Of a stretch of DNA of 64,000 nucleotides, positions 10,597 through 22,769 are shown in pieces; the first letter of the stretch is position 1; the number at the start of each line of letters is the position of its first letter. The notes below the pieces were generated by a model. The model had not been told where the DNA came from. It did not search any database and worked only from the letters and a program-made list of their open reading frames with translations. Position numbers and translations under genes: made by a program. The DNA is from Acanthochlamys bracteata (Eukaryota > Streptophyta > Magnoliopsida > Pandanales > Velloziaceae): the NCBI GenBank assembly GCA_019914995.1, contig CM034133.1:6138001-6202000 (forward strand), in the 5' to 3' direction.

Positions 10597-11387
10597 AGAA
10601 AACTTGTAAGAGTTCTTGTTTATTGAAAATCCCAAGTATTTTGATGGTAATGCATGTTTGAGAATCATTGCTAAGCTATGAACACGTCTTTGTTGGATTT
10701 GAATAGTCTATGGAGCTGGACAGAGCATCATGCAGAAATTGGCTAAGTGTTGAGACTTTGCTAACATGCCAACTTTGGGCGTGTATATTTTTCTATTATC
10801 GGAACCCAAATGGGATTTGGAAATTGCATTAAAAAGACGGCATGACACAAAGTAAATGGAGACCAAAATGACGAAATTTCATAACGTATCAAAAAAATGA
10901 GAATTTCATGAAGTTGGTTGGTCACACTGCCCAACATCACTGCATTAACTAGACAGTACCTCGACACATCAAACAACAAATATTATATCTCTCAGCTCAG
11001 ACATGATTTTGAAGATTTGATTTTTCCAACAGATGGAGACATCTTTAAGTTTCTACAACCCAAATTAAAGCTCATTCCATGAAGAAACGAATCCTACAAA
11101 TATCGGAGAAGCTCACTATTTTGCACCTGGATGCACCCGAGTGAACCCAATCTAGACCACAAAGTGCAAATTCGATATTTCTCAACTTGAGTCATATTTT
11201 GGAGATCTGATTTTTTATACTAGAAACTGACTCAAATACCTATGTACAGTCCAAAATTCAGGTGAAATCATACACTAACAAAGTATAGAAAAGTCCTCAA
11301 AGTGACTAGACCGAATGCATTTCAAACTAGACTAAACCATGCTTACTATGAGTGCCCGAGCTATGTTCAATTTCTACTCATGCAAAT

Positions 11388-12198
11388 TAGGGGTGGTAAT
11401 ATATGATCCGACCCGAAACTGACCCACTTAGTCAAGGTTAGGGTTAAAAAATTTGACCCGTATAAATATATGGGTTGGGTTAGTATTGAACGAATTGGAT
11501 CCGGTTATTAAATAGATCGATCCGGATTAACCCGAAATTGACCCACCAACCCAAATTATCATATTTTCAAGGAATAATATTTAACTTTTTTCTTTTCGTA
11601 TATTAAATATTGACAATAAAAATAATCGATAATAGTAATTTCAAAATTATTAAATCATATAGTATTTATAATTAATTATTATTTTTATATTTTAGTAAAA
11701 TAGTGTAAGATGATAATTATAATATTATCGAAACTATTACTATGTAGGTGTTTCTGTAATGATGAATTTGAATTTCGTATATAAGTTTTTAACAAAAATT
11801 TGTTAGATAGTTATATTTGTCAAAATTTTTATCAAAATTGTTAGTATATATTTTTAATCTTAAAATTTCAGCTGTCAACTCATATTTTTAAAAAATAAAA
11901 ATAAAAATAAAAATTTTTTGATATTTTAAGGACCGATGAAGATACTAAAAAATGCACATTTTGACCAGCATTCACTATTATCTCGTCAGTAAGAACATCA
12001 TACACCTCCATTACAATTGATCTTATAATCGCTGACAAATTTTTTAAATATAGAATTAAAAATAAATAATTTTAATTATTAAATAGGTCGACCCGAATTT
12101 AATCCGGTTGTTAATAGGTTGGGTTAGGGTTAGACAATTTTGACCCGTATAAATAGGTCAACCCGAAACCGACTCACGAACCCAAATTGCCACCCTTA
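11388..12198 (+). mobile_element. Non-autonomous hAT element, 811 bp
   Basis: Terminal inverted repeats TAGGGGTGGTAAT and ATTGCCACCCTTA flank an AT-rich, non-coding interior whose sub-terminal parts are rich in GACCCG/CGGGTC words. The 8-bp flanks ATGCAAAT (11380-11387) and ATGCAAAC (12199-12206) match 7/8, the duplication length of hAT elements. The uninterrupted target is seen in LTR-A copies near 31825 and 59515. The same family occurs inverted at 17363-18165. Confidence 0.88.
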
Positions 12199-13016
12199 AT
12201 GCAAACTAATTGCAACTGATTTCAGAAGAGGCTAGATCAATCAAGAATATATTTAGAATATTTATTTCTAGATTCTTTGGAGAGGATATTGGAATATATC
12301 AAGAAAATCTTCAAAGATCTAATTCAAACACCAGAGGATATTGGATATTGGAATATATTCGTTTGAATTTTAATATGATCTTTATATGCAGTTTGATTCG
12401 GACATCCTGCAGATTAATTCTTTGAAAAGAAATCGTATTGGTTTCGAGAAGACATCGTCACAAAATTCGGATGACAAGACAGTAGAAAACCCTATGAAGC
12501 ACTTGGAACGTTGGATTATTTTGAGGCACCATATGACGTTTGATTCACTTGAAATTTTGAAGATGTGTTCCTGAGGCATAGCATAGAGATCCACATCAGC
12601 AAACACATGGCCAGCCAAGTAAATAAGTCAAAGAAATTTTCAAAGAGGAGAAACAACGGACAGAACACATCTACTAGCTGTTTTTTTCTTATCTTGGCCA
12701 TACATTCTTCCTAGCCGTTGGAAGGATCATTCTTTGCAGCAAATTTGATCCTGTGATTGAGGAGGAGACATCCCTATATACCTGCAGCATTGAAGACAGC
12801 AAGCAAACAACTTTCAGAGCACTAAAAACCGAGCCACTTACTTTTTGAGTTTTACTTCTTCTTGTTTTTCTCTTGTGTGAGATCCCTTGAGCTTTCTTGT
12901 TGTTGATTAGACAACATTGTTAGGGAGCTCACTTGAGCTAGAACCCATGATCATTGTAATCTTGAGAGAAGTTGTTGGAGAACTTGCGAGTTCTTGGTTT
13001 TGCTAGCCTAGGTGTA

Positions 13017-14337
13017 TGATGTGCTCAGATATGTACATAATATCATGCACTCTTGCATAGTATATGCTTATTTTTGTATAAAGAAACTAATAAAAAAGAA
13101 CCTTAATTCTTTGTTTTTCTTAATTTTTAGCAATTTCGTGCAGTTTGAGAGTTTTTTATGAAAATTTGACTTTTCTGTGGAGATTTTGTGAACGGCCATA
13201 TGGGATTAAAAGCCAAGACATTTAAGTTGGTCCATGAATTATTTCAGAATTTTATGGGCAACCATGTGATATGTATTCACAGAAGAAGTTGAGATACGAT
13301 GCAGACCCGAAACATGTGCGCAGTTTCTGAAACGAGTACACTTGATGGCCTTCCCGATTTTTAAATAATATGTGTGATATATGGTTGGAAAGATAAGGCA
13401 TTGATATTAATTTTAAATATTTTAATTTATTTTTCTAAGGCCAAATAGACCCCAAAACGGTGCAGACAAAATGGGTGGACAGAGAGTTCGGATTAGTTTG
13501 AACTGCACCAACCTAATTATGGAAAGAAAAATCCTATAGTTTTAAATACCCTACAGAAGCACGAAGCAAAGAAAAGAGACGACAGTTCGCTCGTCACCAC
13601 TCTTTGTTCAGGATTCTTTTGTTCTATCTCTCATGTTTCTCTTTGTTTTGTTAGATATGAAAACTATGAGCTAAATTTCTCCTTGCTGGGGCTCTGATGT
13701 AGCCTAACTATGATAATTTAATTCTTAATTTTATGCTATTCGAAGTTTTATAATTGTTTATTGAGTATTCGTTACCGTGCTTAATGCTTTTGAGTATTTG
13801 GCCAATATTCAATCGATTTGAGATTCATATTGTGACAGAGATGTGATGTACGAATTAGTCTTTGTGATGAATGCCATGAATTGCATAAGAGACAGAGATG
13901 TACTCTTATGGTTCATGCAGTTAATATAGGATGCCATAGAACTTAATGAGCTTTCTTGTATGTTAATTCACATAGAGATATAATGAGTTATTGCATGAAA
14001 GTATTTTTGGTATAGCTTGAAAAAGTATATCAAAGAAATTAGGGTTTTCCAACTGTCAATAAAGATTATAAACTTCGATAGCACGAATACAGAGTTGAAT
14101 TGGATTAGTTACGATGAAATCAAATGCCCTAGCGCTTAAGTCCTTGAAATTTTACGAGTATTAGTTTTAGCTTGGTTTGTTTTCTTTAGTTTTAGCATTA
14201 ACTCTTTTAGATCAATTGTTCAAATAATTCTGGAATTACTTATTTTCGGTACTTAATAAGTTAATCAATCCTCGTGAGAACGATACTTTTCTTATTATTG
14301 TATTACTTGTGCGACTCATACACTTGCGATAGCAACA
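13017..14337 (+). mobile_element. Solo LTR, family LTR-C, 1321 bp
   Basis: Begins TGATGTGCTC and ends GATAGCAACA, flanked by an exact 5-bp duplication GTGTA at 13012-13016 and 14338-14342. Removing it restores LTR-A continuity. The near-terminal words CTCGTGAGAACGATACTT and TGTGCGACTCATACACTTGCG resemble ends of long gypsy LTRs of the Athila/Tat group (inference). No PBS, polypurine tract or ORF follows, so it is a solo LTR left by recombination. A damaged antisense copy lies at 21770-22767. Confidence 0.88.
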
Positions 14338-14849
14338 GTGTAGGTAAGCGGGTTTGTGCTAGGCCTTTGCAAAGGCGTGCACGGTTGTAGCCAGAGGGAT
14401 TTAGCGAAGTCTAGAAAGCTTGTTAGAGTGGTCCTTGCGAGGAGACTCAGTTGAGGTAGAGGTGTTTTGCGAAACACCAAGTCTCGGTTGATTGTACTTG
14501 GCTCAATGTTAGTGGATTTTACTTGCTGTGTCAAGTGACGTAGACATAGGTACTGCAGTGCCAAACCATGTAAAAATTCTCGGTGTATTGACTGGTTCGC
14601 ATTTCTAAGCACTTCTGATTAGTTTGTTTGAGTTATATTGTGCTTACTCAATGCAAGATATAGTTAATATTTAGTCAATCATTAGTAACATTCCAATCGA
14701 CTGACAGCTACTGGTCAGTGACTATTTTCAGAATAGTAGACTCTTTAGGTCTTATAAAACTTAATTCAGAACAGCTACTGGTTAGTGACTGTTGAGAATA
14801 ACGCTGACTTATTTACATTGAAGAGTGACTAAGGCATGAATGGTTCAAG

Positions 14850-15735
14850 ATACAAAGATCAGGCCCATGACACCATTCACCACAAAAACAAAAGGCATGC
14901 ATACGCACACATATACAACCACAAACCACACACAAAACAAGGGATAATTGATTGGTATAGAGGTATGTATATAGCATTCTTAAATCATACTTGAGAAACC
15001 ATTCTCTTAACTTACCATATTATGCTCATATATCCTACCTTGCTCAAAATGATAATTGATTAGTAGTAATTTCTAAATATTAAGAATATCATGCGTATTG
15101 CCATAAGTAAGCATACTTAGCCATACATGCCATTAAGTTTTTAGGAAACGTTCACTAATACACCTTAAGATTAAACTACAGGAGAAACCAGGAAGATACT
15201 AGTAAAATTAAGTAAATAACTTATTTCATTCATGCCTCTTTTCTCTTACCTCTACACCTATTTATAAGTGTAGTGTTTATACATAACTAGAATTCCACTT
15301 GAGGGACATCTCCTCAATCAAACAACACTTTGAAATACTTAAAACACCTAAGAGTCCCTATTGGACTCAAATATCTAAAACACTTAGTAACCTTCTGGCA
15401 TGCTCAGACATTTTCCAAAAAGTGCCTGAGCACATTAATTGGCGCTAGGACACTTTCCAAAAAGTGTCCTGGGCGCTCTATTTTGCACCCAAGCCAGTCA
15501 ACTGGCTAGGATGCTCTTGAAGGAAACCTTTGTATATTCAAGTCCTGCACCCTATGCAAGATTGACATGACCTCGCTGGCCTCCAGGTCTGGCGAGGCAG
15601 TCTCCGATCATCATCTTCGGTGAGCTCTAAACCATCTCCAGTAGTTTCTTCCTTATTTCTTTGTCCATCATCATCATCTTCCTCACTTGTATCATTAACA
15701 TGCTTTTGTAACTTAATATCATAGCTCCTATGCAA
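14850..15735 (-). mobile_element. LTR-like remnant on the minus strand with a short acidic ORF
   Basis: On the minus strand a promoter-like CTTATAAATAGGTGTAGAGG (about 15250-15270) lies in a non-coding stretch with a doubled block of about 38 bp (CACTTTTTGGAAA plus GAGC/GCGC words, about 15405-15475). Upstream of it on that strand an ORF (15735-15538, 65 aa) is acidic with an EEDDDDGQRNKEE run and a GLELTEDDDRR stretch; I do not recognise it. The layout (ORF end, then TATA-bearing repeat) fits the 3' end of an LTR element, but borders are not visible. Confidence 0.4.
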
Positions 15736-16026
15736 GCATGCATCACACAGGCATTATGTGGTATGATAGAACTCATATCATATTATGCTTAAAAAGTGGC
15801 TAGCTTTGTTGGAAGTCCCCAAGCAGACGTTTTACGTACCAGAGATCTACCGGTATGCTAAGAAGAAAAGGCACAAGCAACCTCACCTACGGTTCAAGTG
15901 AATCTCAAGTCCACGGGCCATCGTCAAGCATGTCATAACTCTACTTCTAATCCTAATACATAAGCAAAAATAATAATCGCTGATCTGTGATAGACAACAA
16001 CCAATTCACAAATACTAATACATAAT
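15720..16026 (-). mobile_element. LTR-B fragment
   Basis: Reverse-strand match to the middle of LTR-B. The words CAAGCATGCAT, GGCAT.ATGTGG, GCTAAGAAGAA and CCTCACCT.CGG..CAAG follow in the same order as in the minus-strand copy around 33760-33920 and in the complement of 39660-39820. It ends where an inverted LTR-A begins. No duplication visible. Confidence 0.55.
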
Positions 16027-16555
16027 TGATAGAGAAACTTGTGGAATATCAACTCAAAAAGGGGAGTGAATTGAGTTATGACAAAATAAAAACCAAACAT
16101 TTCACTGTTCTAAATTCAATAATTGAACAGTAAGAAGCCAAATGATTGAGAGGTTGCTGATTAGTGATTGATCGTCAACAGTAACTTGTACCGAAGTTAT
16201 TAGCACAATATAACTTAATAAAACAAACACATGTGTTAAGAAATACAAACCAGATAGCACACAAGAATTTTTATGTGGTTAGGGATGCAATACCTACTTG
16301 TGCATCACTTGACACCGCAAGTGAAATCTACAAATGTCAAAGCAATGTACAAATACTGAAACTTGATGCTTCGCGAACACCTCATCAAACCGAGTCTCAT
16401 AGTTAGGTCAACTCACTATAGCCTTTTAAACTTCTAAAGTCCATCCGGCTATAGCCGTGCACGCCTTCGTAGATGCCTAACACAAGCAGCTAACTACACC
16501 TAGATAGCCAACCCGAGAACTTGCAAATTATCCGAAAACCTTCACTCACGAGTAC
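16027..16555 (-). mobile_element. LTR-A fragment, inverted arm
   Basis: The reverse complement matches the 3' quarter of LTR-A (compare 60130-60658), including GTGCACGGCTATAGCC, the CAAGTGATG word and the exact LTR end GTTTCTCTATCA at 16027. On the minus strand the LTR end is followed by a decayed PBS-like TATGTATTAG. It meets a direct LTR-A fragment head to head at about 16555, making an inverted repeat with arms of about 400 bp. Confidence 0.8.
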
Positions 16556-16962
16556 AAGTTTTTCGCGGGTGTGAGATCCCTTTAGCCTTCTTGTTGAGTG
16601 ATTAGAAATCATTATAAGAGTAATCACTCGAGCTAAACCCATCACATACTTATAACCTTGTGAAAAGATTCTAAGAGAACTTGTGAGTTCTTAGTAAGGT
16701 ATGCGCGATTTTACTTAGGCCTTTGCTATTGCATAGTTGCTCGGAGGAACTTTGCGAAGGCTAGAAGGCTGTGATGAGTTGTTGTCCTTTAGAGTAGACT
16801 CGCTTGAGGCATAGATGTTTTGCAATATCAAGTCTTAGTTGTTGTACGTTGCTTTGACATTAGTGGATTTTACTTGCGATGTCAATTGAGTGATGATAGG
16901 ACGTAGACGTAAAAATTCTTGGTGCGCTGACGTGGACGTAGATTTTCATAACATGATTTTTT
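16556..16962 (+). mobile_element. LTR-A fragment, direct arm; probable 5' LTR piece
   Basis: Matches LTR-A from GTGTGAGATCCCTT (16569) through CTCGCTTGAGGC, TTGACATTAGTGGATTTTACTTGCGATGTCAA and GACGTAGACGTAAAAATTCTTGG (about 16920). The terminal 230 bp of the LTR, PBS, leader and gag are missing, and copia pre-integrase sequence starts at about 16965. Together with LTR-A at 22770-24181 it may frame one decayed element. Confidence 0.78.
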
Positions 16963-16964
16963 AT

Positions 16965-19900
16965 ACCAAGATCTCGGTCACTTGTGGCATATCAAAATTA
17001 TTGTAAAGCTCTCCCGAAAGTAACTCGTCTCAAATCTACCTAAAATACTATACCAAATGGAAGGATTTGTGATGAATGTATAATGGCAAACAAGTTAGAT
17101 CCTCATTCAATCCAAAGTAAGATCTAATCACCAGCAAGCCACTCTAATTGCTTCACATGGTTTTGTTCAGATCTAATCAAACCGCAAGCTTCAAAGGGAA
17201 ATACTACTACCTTGTCATTCTTCTCAAGGTATAGTTGAGTACTCAAGGTATTGTTGAGTGTTCTTCTTAGCATTCAAGAATAAAGCATTCAAGGTATTCT
17301 CCTCTTTCTCTAAGAAAATTCAAAGTGAACTTGTTTTAAATATTGTTGTAATTAGGAGGGACTAGGCTGGCAATTTATGTTCGTGGGTTAGTTTGGGTCG
17401 ACCTATTTAATAATCGGGTCAAATTCGTTCAACCAGATCCCAACCCATAAATTTAACCGACCCATTTAATAATTAAAATTATTAATTTTTAATTCTATAT
17501 TTTAAAAATTCAGTGAAATTATAAGATCAGTTGTAATGAAAGTGCACGATGTTTTTAGTGACGAGATATAGTGATTGCTTGTCAAAATGTTAATTCTTTA
17601 GTATCTTCATCTATCTTAAAATATCCAAAAAAAATTTATTTTTATTTTTTAAAAATATGTGGTGGCAGCTGAAATTATTATTATTATAAATGTATACTAA
17701 TAATTTCAACAAAAATTTTGATAAACGTAGCTATCTAACAAAATTTTGTTAAAACTTTTTATATGAAATTCAAATTCGTCATTACAGAAATACCTACATA
17801 GTAATACTTTCGACAATATTCTAATTCTCATCTTACAATATTTTACTAAGATATGAAAATAATAATTAATTATAAATATCATATAATTTAATAATTTATA
17901 AATTACTATATCGATTATTTTTATTGCAAATATTTTAATATACGGAAAGAAAAAATAAAATATTATTCCTTTAATATATGATAATTCGGATTGGTGGGTC
18001 AATTTCGGATTAACCCGGGTCGATCCATTTAATAACCGGGTCAAATTTGTTCAACCCTAACCCAACCCATATATTTATACGGGTCAAAATTTCTAAATCT
18101 AATCCTGATTAAATGGGTCGGTTTCGAGTCGCGTTTTCGGGTTGGATAATATATTGCCACCCCTAGGAGAGACCAAGGTGAAAGAGTTTCAAAACTAAAG
18201 TTTTGATGAATTTTGTGATGTAAATAGTTTCAACCGTATTCTCGACACTTAGAACTCCTCAAGAAAATGGTGCTATTGAAAGTAAAAATAGACTGCTAGT
18301 TGATATGGAAGAACTAAGTTATGTGATCAAAATTTAAGAACGCATTTTTGGGCTAAAACTATGAATACGACTTGTCACATTATTAATCTTGCTTTTATAA
18401 GACCTTTGTTTAAAAAGACTCCTTATGAATTATTTAAAAATAAGAAACCTAACGTTGCTTACATTAAGTCTTTTGGTTTTAAATGTGATATCTTGAACAA
18501 TGGCAAGGTATATTTCTTAGTTACTCAAATTCTTCCAAAGCATTTAAGAGTTTTCTGTAAGAGAACTTTATGTGTGGACAAATCCGTTAATGTTATGTTT
18601 GATGAGACTAACTCTTTGCCGAGAAAGGTTAAAAATGTTGACTTAGGTAGTGATGATGATAATGACAAAAGTGCAAAAATTCCCAACCAGAGAACAGTTC
18701 CTAAACTTTGACCAAACGTCAAGATCCTATCTCTATGCAGTAGATTGAGCAATAACAGAAGATAATTCTGTACTGACAATTGAAGCGAAATAGCAAAACA
18801 CAAATATCAGTTATCCACAACAATTCAAATATCATTCTAGTCATCCTCAAGAGAACATTATAAGTAATGCAAATCAAGGGTTAAGGACAAGATTTCAATT
18901 GAGAGATAACTTTTATAAACATTTCGCCTTCATTTATAAAGTTGAACGTGTGGGTATGATGATGCTCTAACGGACAATTCCTGAATTATGGCTATGTAAG
19001 AAGAGTTTAACAATTTGAAAGAAATTATGTTCGGAATTTTGTTCTTGGACCTTGTGTAAATCTGTTATAGGTATCAATGTGGGTGTTACGCAACAAGAGG
19101 ACGAAAATGGCAATGTTGTTAGGATTAAAGCTAGATTAGTTTCTAAAGGTTATTTGCAAGAAGAAGGTATTAATTTTGATATAACAAATGCTCCTGTTGC
19201 ACATTTGGGATCTATTCACTTGTTATTTGCATTTGCTTGTCACATACTTTTCAAATTGTTTTAGATGGATATGAAAAGTGTGTTTCTTAACGGCTTTATC
19301 AAAGAAGAAGCATTCGTTGAGAAACCACCATGTTTTGAAAATCCCAAGTGTCCAAATCATATCTATTATCAAAAACTCTCTATGGACTCAAAGAAGCACC
19401 AAATGCATGCTATGAGAGACTTAGTACATTTTCTTATGGAGAAAGGCTCTCTCGTAGTAAAATTGACTCAACTCTTTTCATTAAACATGACAAGAATTAT
19501 ATCTTAGTAGCGCAAGTGTATATAGATGATATTATTTTCGGTGAGACGAATGAAACTTTGTGCAAGTAGTTTGCTAAGATTATGCAGGTTAAATTTGAAA
19601 TGAGCATGATGGGAGAACTCAACTATTTTTTTGAACTTCAAATCAAACAACTTGAGAATAGCATCTTCATAAACCAAGGAAAGTGTGTTAAGGACTTAAG
19701 AAGTACTACTTGAAAGTATCAACAAGTGTAAGTATCCGCATGGACAGAAACACTAAGCTTGATAAAGATGAATCAGGTAAGGAGTTTGATCAAAAGTTTT
19801 ATCTATAGAGGTATGATTGGATCACTTCTCTACTTAACTGCTAGTAGACCTTACATTCAATATAATGTTTGTTTATTTACCCACTTTCATATATAAGAAT

Positions 19901-20420
19901 CTCACTTGGTTTGTGTTAAGAGAATTTTTAGATATAATGGAGAATCAAAAGAGCTTGCTCATTTTATCCAAAAGGAGTGCATTTCACCTAGTTAGATATG
20001 CGGATGCCGACTTTGCGGGATGTAAACTCGAAGAAAAGCACTAGCATGTCAACTTCTAAGTGGATATTTAATTTCTTGGTTTTCAAAAAAGCAAGCATCC
20101 GTTGCTCTATCAACTACAGAATGAGTATATTGTAGTATGTAGTTGTTGTGCACAGGTCTTATGGGTTATGAATTGCATAATGTGCATATTTGTTGTGATA
20201 ATACGAGTGCCATTAATCTTTCTAAAATTTTCATTCAACACTCACGCCCAAAGCACATATACCTTATGCATCATTTTATTCGTGAGCATGTTGAATGCAA
20301 TGACATCATTTTAAACTTGTTGATTCCAAAAATTTGTGAGCTATTTTCCTAATTTTATTGGCTTGAAAGTGAATTTAAAAATGATTTTTAAATCTCTTTA
20401 ATATTATTTTGTTTATAAAA
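16965..20420 (+). pseudogene. SIRE-like Ty1/copia pol remnant (pre-integrase, INT, RT, RNase H)
   Basis: The pre-integrase and first integrase part (16965-17360) shows GKQVRSSFNPK-like and LLHMVLF words. Integrase resumes after the hAT element at 18166 with RTPQENGAIESKNR (about 18250-18290) and an open block 18361-18711 that includes NTTCHIINLAFIRP, KKTPYELFKNKKP and a VNVMFDETN end. RT has KTLYGLKEAPNACYERLS near 19366-19420 and the catalytic YIDDIIFG box at 19519-19542. RNase H has a MIGSLLYLTASRP block near 19813 and HVECNDIILNL near 20288. Order INT-RT-RH is copia. There are at least six frame breaks and stops. Confidence 0.92.
17363..18165 (-). mobile_element. Non-autonomous hAT element, 803 bp
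   Basis: Same family as 11388-12198 but in the opposite orientation. Ends TAGGCTGGCAAT and ATTGCCACCCCTA; sub-terminal GGGTCGACC/CGGGTCAA words. The 8-bp flanks GGAGGGAC (17355-17362) and GGAGAGAC (18166-18173) match 7/8. Removing the insert and one flank lets the copia integrase frame run on through the catalytic-Asp region. A 112-aa minus-strand ORF (18044-17706) inside is AT-rich and resembles no transposase. Confidence 0.9.
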
Positions 20421-21765
20421 TTTGATTTTAATGGGCTTGTCACAGGAGGTAGCTAGGTGCTACTAAGGCTCTTCTTTCCTTATCAAGTGTCCTTTCCTTA
20501 CTAAGTGTTTTAATCCTCTACAAGTTCTTTATTTCCTTATGAGTTATTGTCTACTTAAACAATTGGCTACAACTATTAATTCAAACCCTTTCTCCCTGCA
20601 ACCAAGCTAACCCCATTCACTTCCTAGCCAACCCTGCCATAATTCCTCAATCACAATGCTGAAATCTAGATCCACCAATGTTGATAAGACATTCATCAGG
20701 AAGAAAGCACAAGCTAACTACCGAAAGCAGCAAAATTTCACCGTGCTTTCCCACAAAATTTATGTATGATCATTTTGCATAGGTCAGACTAGAAGATATC
20801 TTTGAGTTCCAATGGTGACAATTTTTGTAAGAGTGCCCGAAAGTCTACTATGAAGATGTTGTTCGGAATTATAATGCAATTCTTCAAGCCGACACCTTCT
20901 CTGACTTCTCTACCATGGTTTGTGGCAATGAGATGCACATCAACCTAAGTAATTTCTCTTTGCTCTTGAACATGCCTTACTATGAGGATATAGAGATGGT
21001 GCACATGTGTAAGATTGATCATCTAAAATGGGTACGGGTCACTATGTTACACCAAGAGGAGATTCAGTCAAATGCTCACTTGCCCTTGTTTTCCAGTGTG
21101 CTCCTACACATCATCAGCCGTGGATTAGTTCCAAGTATACGCAGCCGAAATGACATTAACAGTTTCGACTCATTTCTGCTTTGGAGGTTGATTGAGCGCC
21201 TACCTTTCAATCTCATCCAGCTTCATGTGCCGACACATAGTAAGTGTTACTCAAGGTAGAAACAAGTACTTCTCGTATGCACACATTGTTACAGAAATTT
21301 GCCACAGAAGAGTGTGCCCTTGGGAAGGTATAATGACTTAGTGCAAAGCAATTTATTATCTTGGATTTAAAGTTTATTAAGGGACCGTATGGACATTGAA
21401 GAGAACGTTGATGAATCGGTGCAAGAAGAGGCATCAACAGCACCAGAACATCAAGAAGAGGCATCAGCAGCACTAGAACATCAACAAGAGCCACCAGCAC
21501 AGCAAGACATACATGTTATGGAGAACAAGCATCAAGTGAACCAGCTGCAACAACAAATGGACAACCAACTACATCACCATACATGGTATGGTACCCTTTG
21601 ATCATTTGAACGATCTCAAGAATGACTAACAAAGCTAAGGATGAGCAAGGAATTTGGACCCTTGATATGTTTAATGGATTGCATACAAGGATTAAGGAGT
21701 TGGACCAAAGGAATGAGGGAAGGTGCTTAACGGTTTGGTTTAGAAGTTAGCAAGTTGATGGCTGA
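20421..21765 (+). pseudogene. Env-like / plant-transposon ORF downstream of copia pol
   Basis: After a short non-coding stretch, a weak frame from about 20790 leads into an open segment 20915-21259 with NEMHINLSNFSLLLNMP, then IISRGLVPSIRSRNDINSF and LLWRLIERLPFNLIQLHV. This matches the pattern I know from the putative plant transposon protein domain found in the third ORF of SIRE and Athila elements (recognition by eye). It is followed, with breaks, by a Glu/Gln-rich stretch (21389-21601) with repeated EEASTAPEHQ/EEASAALEHQ units and a short coiled segment. Position after pol is right for an env-like ORF. Broken after 21259. Confidence 0.6.
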
Positions 21766-21769
21766 AAAT

Positions 21770-22767
21770 TTTGATGGTTCCAATCGAATGCTAGGGTATT
21801 TGATTTCACCGTAACTAATCCAATTCAACTCCGTATTCATTCTATCGAAGATTGTAGTCTTAATTAATAGTTGGAAAATTCTAATTTTTTGGATATACTT
21901 TCTCAAGCTACGATAATGAAAACTGAATAATCAATTATAAAACCTTGAATACTTTAAAATTAAAAATTCAATCATCATAGCTAGGTTAAAACATAGCCCC
22001 AGCAAAGAGAAATTTAGTTTATAGTTTCTAGTAACAAAATAGAGAGAATTATAAGAGATAGAACAAAACAATCCTGAACAAAGAGTATTGTCGAGTGAAC
22101 TGCCGTCTCTTTTCTTCGCTCCTTACTCCGCTCCGTTCTTCTCTCTGTTCCTGCAGCAAGTCCTCAAGAAATACCATAGATTATCCAGCTCATACTCAAA
22201 AAAACAAAAGACATCCCGACCCCTCACGCCCTTCTTAACATTAGGAAAATCTGAAAATTGAGTAAGTCATAGGACTTTTTTTTTCAAAAATAGTTAGTTG
22301 CAGTTCCAACCAATCCGAACTCTCTATTCACCAAGTTGTATGTGCCATTTTTGGCTCCTAAAAATCTAGAAAAATACTGCAATTCAAAATATATATGTCT
22401 TATTGTTCCAACTATATATTGCACATGTCGTTTAAAAATTGGGAACACCTTCAACTTCACTTATTCCTGAATTTGCAAACACAATTCGCTTGGGTGTCAA
22501 ATTCATATGTGAATATGTATCGATTAGCTAGCAAGAAAATTCTTATAAAATTAATGAACCAACTTGAATGTCTTTTCTTTCAAACCCAATTGGCAATTTA
22601 CAAAAACTCCTCCGAAAAGTTTTTATTAAAAATGCTCAGACTACACAGAAATGCTGCAAATAAGAAAAAAATAAGTAATGTTCTCTTTTAATCAATATTT
22701 TCAATATAAAATCAGGCATGTATGGTACAAGTGAGCAAAAAATTATGTACATAATTTAAGCACATCA
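21770..22767 (-). mobile_element. LTR-C copy, antisense, truncated
   Basis: The reverse complement matches the solo LTR-C at 13017-14337: AGAGACGGCAGTTCACTCG, TTTGTTCAGGATTGTTTTGTTCTATC, GCTGGGGCTATG and GTGAAGTTGAAGGTGTTCCC all have counterparts near 13578, 13607, 13685 and 13320. An interior part (about 13800-14030 of the other copy) is missing. The LTR 5' end TGATGTGCT survives as AAGCACATCA at 22758-22767; the other end is lost at about 21770. It abuts an LTR-A fragment. Confidence 0.8.
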
Positions 22768-22769
22768 GT

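Larger units (their letters stand above)
10621..14800 (+). mobile_element. Copia LTR-A copy, split by two younger insertions
   Basis: Matches LTR-A at 58753-60658 in three pieces: 10621-11387, about 12199-13016 and 14338-about 14800. Shared landmarks are the start block ATTGAAAATCCCAAGTATTTTGATG-like, the AGACAAGATTTT-like middle, GAGATCCCTTGAGC near 12880, and the end block with GTGCACGG, AGTCTAGAA and CAAGTGACGTAGAC near 14375-14550. The gaps are a hAT element at 11388-12198 and an LTR-C solo LTR at 13017-14337, both with duplicated target sites. The 3' border is blurred by a local duplication of the CAGCTACTGGTTAGTGACTG block (about 14705-14790). Confidence 0.85.

Noticed and set aside
17706..18044. 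112-aa ORF inside the hAT element as a possible transposase
   Set aside because: AT-driven composition (Ile, Phe, Tyr, Lys); no transposase motif; the sister element lacks an equivalent.
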